Shown: positions 1 to 5,597, counted from the first letter of the stretch. The stretch is DNA of 5,651 nt from an uncultured Desulfobulbaceae bacterium (GCA_945787305.1 CALZIH010000202.1:1-5651), one strand, 5' to 3'. Numbers and translations are program-made. The notes: generated by a model from the sequence alone, not told the origin.

Positions 1-654
1 TTTGAGGGCAGAAATACCCTCAATCGCGGCGCGGAGGTGTAACTGATTGGCTGAACCGCCCTCTTCCACCCCTCCCAGCATCTTGTCATGCTGCCGGAAC
101 GAAAGCAAAAGGGCCCAGGATCCAAGCTGACGACTGGGGGCATAGGTGATGCCGGAATAAATTCGTATGCAATTTTCATCGCAACCGGCAGCGGAAACTC
201 TAGCCGGCTCGCTCGTGGTCTGTTTTCTGGCCGCAACCGCCAAGGCATCGGCCCGTTCATTCCACTGGTCAAGAGAATGTCCTTTAACCCACTTCCAGGT
301 GAGCTGGTGCCGCTTGATCTCTTCTGCCAGCGCTTCCCAGAGATCGCGATTTTTCACCGGCTGCCTATCAGCGGTCAGCCAGCCTCGGCGCCGCCAACCA
401 TGAATCCACGAAGAAATACCGTTTTTGACATAGGCGGAATCGGTAACCACCGTTACCCGGTGCGATTCCTCCAATACCTGCAGACCGCGTAGCGCAGCGG
501 TCAATTCCATACGGTTATTGGTTGTATCCTCCTCACGACCGCTCATTTCTTTGAGGAGCCTGTCCCCTTTGAGAAGGACGGCACCCCAACCGCCGGTGCC
601 GGGATTCGGGCTACAGGCCCCGTCGGTATAGATGACCACCTCGGACAGGGTCAT
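1..654 (-). CDS. rnhA: Ribonuclease HI with a degenerate second RNase H-like domain (3' end beyond window)
   Basis: Translating the minus strand from the ATG at 654 gives 218 codons with no stop, so the gene runs off the left edge. Residues 5-145 are a complete RNase HI, which cuts the RNA strand of RNA-DNA hybrids in the cytoplasm during replication and repair. The catalytic set is present: D11 (YTDGACSPNP), E50 (NNRMEL), D72 (VTDSAYV), H126 (VKGHS) and D136 (ERADALA), matching E. coli D10, E48, D70, H124 and D134. After a linker (about 145-160) the protein continues past the usual ~155-aa length. Residues 163-218 realign without gaps to the first domain's start (Y9-W23 on Y166-W180), and N47-L58 align on N203-I214. 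In this copy D11 becomes G168 and E50 becomes H206, so it should be catalytically dead. The start lies 2 bp after the ligase stop with no clear Shine-Dalgarno, which suggests translational coupling. Confidence 0.93.
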   Translation of the reverse strand, partial: MTLSEVVIYTDGACSPNPGTGGWGAVLLKGDRLLKEMSGREEDTTNNRMELTAALRGLQVLEESHRVTVVTDSAYVKNGISSWIHGWRRRGWLTADRQPVKNRDLWEALAEEIKRHQLTWKWVKGHSLDQWNERADALAVAARKQTTSEPARVSAAGCDENCIRIYSGITYAPSRQLGSWALLLSFRQHDKMLGGVEEGGSANQLHLRAAIEGISALK

Positions 655-656
655 GC

Positions 657-1577
657 TTACGCACCATGCAAATAGTTAATCTCACCTGAATATTCCGTCA
701 GTTGCGAGCCATCCCCCAGCAACATCTTCAAACCGCCGCTCTCATCAATGTCCAGAGCCGTTGCCCGATAAAGCGGATTCTTCTGTACATCGTACCCATA
801 CATCACTTTTTTTCCCGGGGTATCACTGAGCTGTTGCCAACGCTGAAGTAAAGGATTGTTTGCCTGGGCAGCTCCTCCCCCTTTCCCGGCCAGAGCTTGC
901 TCTTCAGCATAGCAAAGCAGGCCGAAATTCCATTGCAGGCGTGCCAGCAGCAGGTTGCATACTTCATCAAGATCAAACTGTTTCCCGGTCAGGAGCTTAA
1001 GCCCTGTTGCCTGGACGCGCAATTCATCAGGAAAGGTCGCATTGTTTACATTGATGCCTATTCCCACCAGGTGAAATCGCTCGTTATCAGATCCAATGAC
1101 CATCTCGCAGAGAATACCGGCAATTTTTCTTCCTTCCACATGGACATCGTTGACCCATTTAATGTTGGCGGCGACACCATAGGCTCGAACGACCTCGCAA
1201 CAGGCTATACCGGTAGCAAAGGGCAACAGGCGGCTGAAGTCAGGCAGGAGAGTATCAGCCCAGAGCAGGGCAAGATAGAGGCCACCGGCAGGGGCATGCC
1301 AGGAACGGTCAAAGCGACCGCTGGAATCGCTCAACACATCAGCCCGGACGACAGTACCCGTGGCAACTGCAGGAGTAGAAGCGCCTTCTGTTACCTGTTT
1401 TCGCAGGCGATCCATGCAACGGGGCAAGCGGCGAAAATGTTCGATAGAGCAGCCCACAGGAGCCCCGTAGCGAAGGATCCGCTTCGTTACCTCCACCCCA
1501 TAATCGTTCGTCTTTGAGCTCTGCCCGGCAAGGCGACAGATTGCGGCATGGAGGGGAGTAACTCCCCCTATTCCCAC
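657..1577 (-). CDS. birA: Divergent biotin--protein ligase (BirA/BPL family, no DNA-binding domain)
   Basis: 306 aa from a GTG start. Family members activate biotin with ATP and attach it to a carrier lysine. The N-terminal winged-helix repressor domain of E. coli BirA is absent, so this is a ligase only. Catalytic-core motifs are IKWVND (139-144), GRKIAGIL (149-156, K151 matching the biotin-contacting E. coli K183) and HLVGIGINVN (169-178). A BPL C-terminal domain covers about 260-304 (GGLKMLLGDG, YSGEI). The biotin loop is unusual: the family's GRGRRGRxW reads SSGRFDRSW (85-93), keeping only the Arg equivalent to R118. The usual Gln reads L82, and the STN motif reads RCM (53-55). It may therefore be a variant ligase, or one acting on a related cofactor. 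The GTG at 1577 overlaps the carrier gene by 10 bp. A GTG at 1496 (279 aa, starting just before ILRYGAPVG) is a serious alternative, because residues 1-27 match no family feature I recognise. Neither start has a good Shine-Dalgarno. Confidence 0.85.
   Translation of the reverse strand: MGIGGVTPLHAAICRLAGQSSKTNDYGVEVTKRILRYGAPVGCSIEHFRRLPRCMDRLRKQVTEGASTPAVATGTVVRADVLSDSSGRFDRSWHAPAGGLYLALLWADTLLPDFSRLLPFATGIACCEVVRAYGVAANIKWVNDVHVEGRKIAGILCEMVIGSDNERFHLVGIGINVNNATFPDELRVQATGLKLLTGKQFDLDEVCNLLLARLQWNFGLLCYAEEQALAGKGGGAAQANNPLLQRWQQLSDTPGKKVMYGYDVQKNPLYRATALDIDESGGLKMLLGDGSQLTEYSGEINYLHGA
1553..1567 (-). repeat. Perfect 7-bp inverted repeat at the carrier/ligase junction
   Basis: Read on the minus strand, GGGGAGT-T-ACTCCCC immediately follows the TAG stop of the carrier gene. 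It can form a GC-rich hairpin (realistically a 6-bp stem with a 3-nt loop). There is no U-tract, so it is not a standard terminator. If the ligase starts at 1577 the hairpin lies in its codons 4-8. If it starts at 1496 the hairpin lies in the untranslated leader, where it could modulate translation or transcript stability. The function is inference only. Confidence 0.4.
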
Positions 1578-2218
1578 TCCGCTTTTACCCGGGTAATAAT
1601 TTTCTGCACGACAGCAAGCTTATCTTCGGCGCAAACACCGATCAGTGGTGTTCCCTGATCAACGCTGTCCCCGGGTTTAAAATAAATCGAATGGAGGATT
1701 CCCGGTTCACCACTGTAATAGACAGGCGTATCCCTTTTCATCAACGACATGGTGATGATTTCATCGCCGGGTTTAATAACGATTGACCGGGCGCCCTTCT
1801 GATCAATCCTTGATTGAATGTCCATGGAGAAGTAATAACGGGCCCGTTCCGGGGCGACAAAAAGGAACAACACCTCTTGCAAGATGGATTCGATAATCTC
1901 TTTTTTCTTTAAAGGGTGACGAATGGTCAGCAGCTTCGTCCCCGCTTCGACAAATTGACCATCAGCTTCCTTATTGATAGAGGAAACAACACCATTGGTT
2001 TTTGAAGTGATCACCTTGGGATTGCGTTCGCGGGTAATTTCATACAGGGGTGAACCTGGGATGTGCTGCCATTCACCGCTGACACCATTTACCTCGGCAT
2101 CATCTTCAACAAGAAACCGAACCAGCCCGGAATGGACAGCGTACATGTCCACATAATCATAAGGATCGGATCGATATTTGCCGATAATTTCATCAAAATG
2201 AATTTTTTCAGATGCCAT
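1568..2218 (-). CDS. Biotin attachment protein with two biotinyl/lipoyl-like domains
   Basis: 216 aa, no signal peptide. Two regions fit the biotinyl (hammerhead) fold when aligned to E. coli BCCP. In domain 2 (about 144-196) the spacing from GD to the modified lysine is identical (G151 to K161, ten residues), giving SLMKRD where BCCP has EAMKMM. GEPGIL and KPGDSVDQGTPL follow at the expected distances. K161 is therefore the predicted biotinylation site. Domain 1 (about 24-100) shows the same spacing (G55, then position 65, then G76), but position 65 is Arg (RERN), so it should not be modifiable. A charged, partly helical segment (about 101-143) joins them. The overlapping downstream ligase gene supports a biotin-carrier role. 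No carboxylase or carboxyltransferase subunit lies in the window, so the parent enzyme is unknown. Lipoyl carrier or purely structural domains are alternatives. No Shine-Dalgarno precedes the ATG at 2218. Confidence 0.8.
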   Translation of the reverse strand: MASEKIHFDEIIGKYRSDPYDYVDMYAVHSGLVRFLVEDDAEVNGVSGEWQHIPGSPLYEITRERNPKVITSKTNGVVSSINKEADGQFVEAGTKLLTIRHPLKKKEIIESILQEVLFLFVAPERARYYFSMDIQSRIDQKGARSIVIKPGDEIITMSLMKRDTPVYYSGEPGILHSIYFKPGDSVDQGTPLIGVCAEDKLAVVQKIITRVKAEWE

Positions 2219-2226
2219 GATAGGAT

Positions 2227-2232
2227 AGTATA
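2227..2232 (-). promoter_or_regulatory. Possible -10 box for the carrier-ligase-rnhA run
   Basis: TATACT on the minus strand is a good sigma-70 -10 match in the only stretch (2219-2266) between the upstream terminator and the carrier ATG. A promoter is expected here because the terminator isolates the run. The -35 position (around 2250-2255) is poor. Transcription would begin almost at the ATG, implying a very short or leaderless mRNA, which fits the lack of a Shine-Dalgarno site. Weak evidence overall. Confidence 0.25.
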
Positions 2233-2266
2233 ATCTAAAGTAAATGCTCGCAGCTCAGTTGAAACG

Positions 2267-2303
2267 AAAAAAATACGGGACATGCCTGTTGAGCATGCCC
2301 CGT
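2267..2303 (-). terminator. Rho-independent terminator of the 2329-2862 gene
   Basis: On the minus strand an 11-bp stem (ACGGGGCATGC with GCATGTCCCGT, one G-U pair) closes a 7-nt loop. It is followed by an A and then seven T. It lies about 25 bp after the stop of the membrane-anchored protein gene and before the carrier gene, so it ends the first transcript and separates the two units. The adenines lie on the plus-strand 5' side, so it works in one direction only. Confidence 0.9.
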
Positions 2304-2328
2304 AAGGTAACCTGTAACGCTGATTAAA

Positions 2329-2862
2329 TTAATGGCCGGCGGGTGCACCATGGGCCGGAGCACCATGCCCTGCACCCTCTGCAGCGGCGCCATGCCCGCC
2401 TTCAACCCGGTGGAGGACAAAAGAAGGTCTCTTGGCCAGTTCAAAGTCTGTCAAGTTGCACTTCAGACCGCTGGAACGGCTATGTACATACCGCTCACTG
2501 TCCGAGTTGTGTTGCATGGTCTTGCCTGCCGGGACCTTGCCGCTGAGCAGCCAGGTTTTCCGATCGAGGTAGTTGCCGGCAGGGTCATAAAACTCACAGA
2601 GCACCTTGAGATTTTTTATATCCTGCTCACTGCTGTTTTTCACGATAAATTCAGCTCGCACCATTCGATTGGGATCTTCCGACAGGTTATAATTGACCAA
2701 TTTGATCTTGGGCAGCAGGGTTGCAACCTCGGTAGAGGGCTTCGGCTCGGTTATAAAAAGCCCTTTTGGTGTCAGGGCCGAGCTGACACTGGTGACGGCA
2801 ACGGCAAAAAGCCCCCCCAAAACAACACTCAATGTCACATTTGCCCAAAATTTCTTCCCCAT
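2329..2862 (-). CDS. Membrane-anchored or secreted protein with an FxLYD-like domain and His/Gly/Ala-rich tail, function unknown
   Basis: 177 aa. The start MGKKFWANVT is followed by a hydrophobic segment (about 9-30) with no obvious lipobox, so it is either an uncleaved N-terminal anchor or a signal peptide ending near SSA. The rest would then lie outside the cytoplasmic membrane. Residues about 53-143 look like a small beta-sandwich. The pattern FIVKNSSEQDIKNLKV, then FYDPAGNYLD, then VPAGKT resembles the FxLYD-type domain found in bacterial envelope proteins. C89 and C135 could pair in a disulfide. The tail (155-177) is almost only Gly, Ala, Pro and His, with HGAPA twice in tandem and five His in the last 27 residues, suggesting possible metal binding. 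A purine-rich Shine-Dalgarno (GGGGAGG) lies just upstream. It is a single-gene unit ending in the terminator at 2267-2303. I do not recognise a specific gene. Confidence 0.8.
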   Translation of the reverse strand: MGKKFWANVTLSVVLGGLFAVAVTSVSSALTPKGLFITEPKPSTEVATLLPKIKLVNYNLSEDPNRMVRAEFIVKNSSEQDIKNLKVLCEFYDPAGNYLDRKTWLLSGKVPAGKTMQHNSDSERYVHSRSSGLKCNLTDFELAKRPSFVLHRVEGGHGAAAEGAGHGAPAHGAPAGH

Positions 2863-2968
2863 AACCCCCTCCCCTGTGTTACATATAACGTATTCTCACC
2901 TCAACAGAGCCATTCAAGTACCCTGATACAGGTGCCTTTTCCTTCACTTCCTCCCTGAGAGTAAATTT

Positions 2969-2995
2969 TATACTTAGAGTTTGCCAAGATGGCAA
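2969..2995 (+). promoter_or_regulatory. Putative -10 box and overlapping inverted repeat upstream of cmoAB
   Basis: TATACT at 2969-2974 is a good -10 match. Starting 6 bp downstream, where transcription would begin, is a perfect inverted repeat TTGCCA-AGA-TGGCAA (2981-2995). Its position suits an operator or a small 5' hairpin. The -35 is not convincing: TTCACT at 2943-2948 would leave a 20-bp spacer. A leader of about 60 nt to the cmoA ATG would result. The role is inferred from position only. Confidence 0.35.
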
Positions 2996-3043
2996 GCCTA
3001 TTTTACAGTGCCCCTCAACGATCAACGTAAAAAATACAACCAG

Positions 3044-3769
3044 ATGATGAACAAGGACAATCTTTACCAAAACGGTGAAACAAATGGAAATTTCACTTTT
3101 AACGACCAGGTGGCCGAAGTCTTTGACGACATGGTCCATCGATCCGTCCCTCTCTATGATACGGTTATTGATGCCATTTCCCGGTTGATCAATCAAAAAC
3201 AACAAGTACGAATAACCATCTATGATCTCGGTTGTTCAACCGGCACCACCCTGCTCGAGCTTTCGCGTAGACTCAACCACAGCTCCCAGCGTCTTATCGG
3301 GATCGATAACGCTCGCCCGATGCTGAGCAGAGCCAGACGCAAGGCCGCCATGTTTGGCAAAGCCGACAGTATCTCCTTTCGTGAAGGAGATATTCTCGAC
3401 TGCCCCTTGCCCGGAGCCGATGTTGTTCTTTGTAACTATACCCTGCAGTTTATCCGCCCACCTGTTCGCCGAAACGTGGTTGAGCGCCTCTATCAAGCCC
3501 TGCCCGCAGGCGGCCTGCTGATCGTCTGTGAGAAGGTGCTTGCCGAAGGCCTGTTTCATCACCGTTTCATTGACATATATCACGACTTCAAACGGCAACA
3601 GGGGTATTCAGAGCTTGAAATATCAGCAAAACGGGAAGCACTGGAAAATGTGCTTGTGCCGTTTTCAACAGAGGAAAACATGGCCCTCCTGAAACAGGCG
3701 GGATTTGATAGGGTGGAAATCTTCTGTAAATGGTTCAACTTTGCATCCTTTGTAGCAGTAAAAGAATAA
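3044..3769 (+). CDS. cmoA: Carboxy-S-adenosyl-L-methionine synthase CmoA
   Basis: 241 aa (E. coli 247). A class I methyltransferase fold that converts SAM and prephenate into carboxy-SAM, releasing phenylpyruvate. The product is used by CmoB for tRNA wobble-uridine modification. Family motifs in order are FTFNDQVAEVF (about 18-28), RSVPLY (33-38), the SAM loop YDLGCSTG (60-67), acidic motif IDN (87-89), NYTLQF (131-136), HDFKRQQGYSELEISAKR (180-197) and LENV. R197 matches E. coli R199, which contacts the carboxyl group of carboxy-SAM and distinguishes CmoA from ordinary methyltransferases. The reading frame opens at a TTG at 2981, but the match to E. coli CmoA begins around the tandem ATGs at 3044 and 3047, so one of these is the likely start. 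The Shine-Dalgarno is weak. The stop is 2 bp before cmoB, so the two are co-transcribed. Confidence 0.95.
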   Translation: MMNKDNLYQNGETNGNFTFNDQVAEVFDDMVHRSVPLYDTVIDAISRLINQKQQVRITIYDLGCSTGTTLLELSRRLNHSSQRLIGIDNARPMLSRARRKAAMFGKADSISFREGDILDCPLPGADVVLCNYTLQFIRPPVRRNVVERLYQALPAGGLLIVCEKVLAEGLFHHRFIDIYHDFKRQQGYSELEISAKREALENVLVPFSTEENMALLKQAGFDRVEIFCKWFNFASFVAVKE

Positions 3770-3771
3770 TC

Positions 3772-4725
3772 ATGGACTACCGCCCCTTTTTCCCCAAGGC
3801 CAAGATCGATGCCCTGCATGAACTCTTAGAGAACAAACAGGCATGGGTACAACAAAACAAAAAAGGCTTTCTCAGGTACCGGCTGCCGTTTGATGCAGTC
3901 AGCCATCTACGCGCCGAGCAGTGCGATTTCAACAGCGACATTGTGACGATCGGCCGAAAAAAAGACATCAGCCCGCAGGACCACACCCGGCTTACAGAGG
4001 TCCTTCACGGGTTCATGCCCTGGCGTAAAGGGCCATTTCGGATCTTTGATATCGACATTGACGCCGAATGGCGAAGCGAACGTAAGTGGAACAGACTGCA
4101 GCCTGAACTGCCTGATCTTGAAAATAAAATTATCGGAGACATTGGCTGTAACAATGGCTACTATATGTTTCGCATGGTGCCGTATCGGCCAAAACTTGTT
4201 CTCGGCTTCGAGCCCTACATCCATCATTATTATACCTTCCGCACCCTGAACCGTTTTGCCTGTCAGGAGAACCTGCAGGTTGAGCTTCTGGGTATTGAAC
4301 ACCTGCCTCTCTTCCCTGAATGTTTCGACGTCCTCTTTTGCCTGGGCATCCTCTACCACCGGCAATCTCCCATCGATGCTCTTCGGGACATCTATACGGC
4401 CCTCAAACCAGGCGGAACGATGCTCATCGAATCCCAGGCTATTCCTGGTGCGGGCTCTATGGCTCTGTTTCCAGAGAAAACATATGCGAAGGTGCCGGGC
4501 ACTTGGTTTGTACCCACGGCCGACTGTTTGCGCAACTGGCTTCTCCGCTGCGGCTTTCGCGAGGTAGAGAAATTCTGCATGCACCCCATGAGCAATCAAG
4601 AGCAACGCAAAACACAATGGATGACCTTTGAATCATACGATGATTTTATAGATGCCTCCGATCCCAGCCGCACCGTAGAAGGATACCCTGCACCATGGCG
4701 TGTATTTTTCAAGGCAACTAAATAA
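3772..4725 (+). CDS. cmoB: tRNA U34 carboxymethyltransferase CmoB
   Basis: 317 aa (E. coli 323). Transfers the carboxymethyl group of carboxy-SAM to 5-hydroxyuridine-34, making 5-carboxymethoxyuridine (cmo5U) in tRNAs that read family codon boxes. The three carboxy-SAM carboxylate ligands described for E. coli CmoB (K91, Y200, R315) are all present at a constant offset of five: K86 in MPWRKGPF, Y195 in GILYHRQSP and R310 in YPAPWR. Other family blocks are IDAEWRSERKW (96-106), the SAM loop DIGCNNGYYMFRM (123-135, GCNNG rather than E. coli GCGSG), TWFVPT (244-249) and DPSRTVEGYPAP (297-308). The N-terminal ~110 residues are the CmoB-specific region. The ATG at 3772 is 2 bp after the cmoA stop and gives the family-typical length. 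The frame is open back to a GTG at 3730, but that start would overlap cmoA. The enzyme that makes the 5-hydroxyuridine is not in the window. Confidence 0.96.
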   Translation: MDYRPFFPKAKIDALHELLENKQAWVQQNKKGFLRYRLPFDAVSHLRAEQCDFNSDIVTIGRKKDISPQDHTRLTEVLHGFMPWRKGPFRIFDIDIDAEWRSERKWNRLQPELPDLENKIIGDIGCNNGYYMFRMVPYRPKLVLGFEPYIHHYYTFRTLNRFACQENLQVELLGIEHLPLFPECFDVLFCLGILYHRQSPIDALRDIYTALKPGGTMLIESQAIPGAGSMALFPEKTYAKVPGTWFVPTADCLRNWLLRCGFREVEKFCMHPMSNQEQRKTQWMTFESYDDFIDASDPSRTVEGYPAPWRVFFKATK

Positions 4726-4832
4726 TGTCACACATACGCCCACAAACCGTTCATTTGATCTTTTTTACTCAAAAAATGAAAAAATCTTGAAAAGTCGGAA
4801 GGTAATCGCTATTGAAAGGAGGGAAAGGAAAT

Positions 4833-4904
4833 ATGCAGCGCAACCCCTTTTCCATACAAACACAAAATCCATGTACCATCCAACAGGTACCCGGCAACGT
4901 CTGA
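4833..4904 (+). CDS. Possible 23-codon small ORF with a very strong ribosome binding site
   Basis: AAAGGAGG (4815-4822) is a nearly full match to the anti-Shine-Dalgarno sequence, the best in the window, and lies 10 nt before an ATG. The ORF encodes 23 residues, starting MQRNPFSIQTQNP and ending TIQQVPGNV, then TGA. It is polar, rich in Gln, Asn and Pro, with one Cys, no signal peptide and no hydrophobic stretch. It ends 19 bp before the ATG of the SLOG-like gene, which has its own site (AAGGTGA, 4914-4920), so it could be a leader peptide or a coupled small protein. The GTACC/GGTAC repeat at 4873-4890 lies inside it. I recognise no homolog, and a chance ORF behind a purine-rich stretch remains possible. 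Confidence 0.35.
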   Translation: MQRNPFSIQTQNPCTIQQVPGNV

Positions 4905-4923
4905 GCTCAACAAAAGGTGAATT

Positions 4924-5472
4924 ATGAAGGCAAACGAATGTACGCTGTTTCACGGCGGCCTCAAAGGCGCGGAAACAGTTTTTGGTGAACATGCTGAAAA
5001 ATACGGTGTCAACGAGGTAATATTCACCTTTGAAGGTCATCGGCTAAACCGTGACAAGAATCCCATCATGCTCTCGGAAGAAGAACTTGAACGTGGCGAC
5101 ATCAGTATGGAAATCGCCTCTCGAATGATGAACCGCACCTATTATGAAACGGAAAAAATTCGCAGAGTCCTGCAATCAATTTTCCACATGGTCAACAAAG
5201 GACACCAGGTCTTTGTTATCGGCAGTATTTTAAAAGATAATTCCGTTAAAGGCGGAACAGGATGGGCAGTGGAGTTGGCCAAGCTGTTCAACCGACCGCT
5301 CCACGTTTTTGACCAGGGCCAGTGTAAATGGTTCACCTGGGAAAAAGATGCCTGGCAGGAAGACCAGCCCAAGATCAGCTACGACACCTTTGTCGGCTCC
5401 GGCACCCGCTATCTTTCCGACGCCGGCATAGCCGCTATTGAACAGCTATTTGCCGACAGTTATAAGGACTAA
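4924..5472 (+). CDS. SLOG/DprA-like Rossmann-fold protein, function unknown
   Basis: 182 aa, soluble, no signal peptide. The N-terminus has a strand followed by a glycine-rich loop, LFHGGLKGAE (8-17), and a helix ending in EKYG, like the GGA-G-D start of SLOG (Smf/DprA-LOG) nucleotide-binding proteins. Further features are VIFTFEGH (32-39), MNRTY (69-73), a helix and strand VFVIGSI (96-102), then KGGTGWAVELAK (109-120) followed by PLHVFDQ (125-131) and W136/W139. This is the arrangement in which SLOG proteins bind a nucleotide or nucleotide-derived ligand between a GGT helix cap and a following strand. The C-terminal TFVGSGTRYLSDAG (155-168) supplies another Gly/Thr-rich loop. I recall similar uncharacterised proteins in bacteria and phages, but no assigned reaction. 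Shine-Dalgarno AAGGTGA (4914-4920) supports the ATG. It follows cmoB by 198 bp on the same strand, and co-transcription is possible. Confidence 0.8.
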   Translation: MKANECTLFHGGLKGAETVFGEHAEKYGVNEVIFTFEGHRLNRDKNPIMLSEEELERGDISMEIASRMMNRTYYETEKIRRVLQSIFHMVNKGHQVFVIGSILKDNSVKGGTGWAVELAKLFNRPLHVFDQGQCKWFTWEKDAWQEDQPKISYDTFVGSGTRYLSDAGIAAIEQLFADSYKD

Positions 5473-5493
5473 TCCCCTTTACACACTGTTTTT

Positions 5494-5528
5494 GGTGACA
5501 AACGGGCCCCGACTCCCCGTTTGTCACC
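5494..5528 (+). terminator. 13-bp perfect stem-loop after the SLOG-like gene, no U-tract
   Basis: GGTGACAAACGGG (5494-5506) pairs perfectly with CCCGTTTGTCACC (5516-5528) across a 9-nt loop, 21 bp after the stop codon. The position suggests a transcript 3' end or stabilising hairpin. A run of T follows on neither strand (plus side GCAGCACC, minus side AAAAACAG), so it is not a canonical intrinsic terminator. Confidence 0.5.
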
Positions 5529-5588
5529 GCAGCACCCCACGCTACCCTCAAGTGTTATCATTACCATCAATTTCCCCAGCCATTGCAG

Positions 5589-5597
5589 CCCCCCCCC
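5589..5597. repeat. Run of nine C in the intergenic region
   Basis: An uninterrupted C9 tract followed by TTT, 45 bp before the possible start codon of the next gene. Homopolymer tracts of this length can change length by slippage and, near promoters, can alter expression. It may also be a sequencing or assembly weak point. Confidence 0.6.

Noticed and set aside
88..492. 134-aa plus-strand ORF
   Set aside because: Lies entirely antisense to the RNase HI coding region, whose minus-strand translation has all catalytic residues. Its own product looks like no protein family.
897..1517. 206-aa plus-strand ORF
   Set aside because: Antisense shadow of the biotin ligase core. No start signal and no recognisable motif.
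2878..2889. Imperfect palindrome GTTACATATAAC upstream of the 2862 start as an operator
   Set aside because: Only four-base arms match, no known site is recognisable, and such AT-rich palindromes occur by chance.
2332..2958. 208-aa plus-strand ORF
   Set aside because: Antisense to the anchored His-tail protein. The minus-strand product has a proper anchor segment, a Shine-Dalgarno and a terminator, while this one has none.
2981..3043. TTG at 2981 as the start of cmoA
   Set aside because: It would add 21 residues not found in E. coli CmoA and would lie at the presumed transcription start, just after the -10 box. The ATG pair at 3044/3047 fits the family N-terminus.
3907..4617. 236-aa minus-strand ORF
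   Set aside because: Antisense to cmoB, which is certain from its ligand-binding residues. Long only because of the codon use of the opposite strand.
4751..4780. AT-rich inverted repeat after cmoB as a terminator
   Set aside because: TTCATTT...AAATGAA and TTTTTT/AAAAAA pairing is weak, has no GC stem, and is followed by A rather than T on the plus strand.
4787..4815. TTGAAA / TATTGA as a promoter for the SLOG-like gene
   Set aside because: The spacing is 17 but the -10 matches only three of six bases, and transcription would start inside the strong Shine-Dalgarno it should carry.
4700..4927. 75-aa plus-strand ORF overlapping the SLOG-like start by ATGA
   Set aside because: It begins with a GTG inside the cmoB coding end, has no Shine-Dalgarno and no protein-like composition. 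The ATGA overlap is probably chance.
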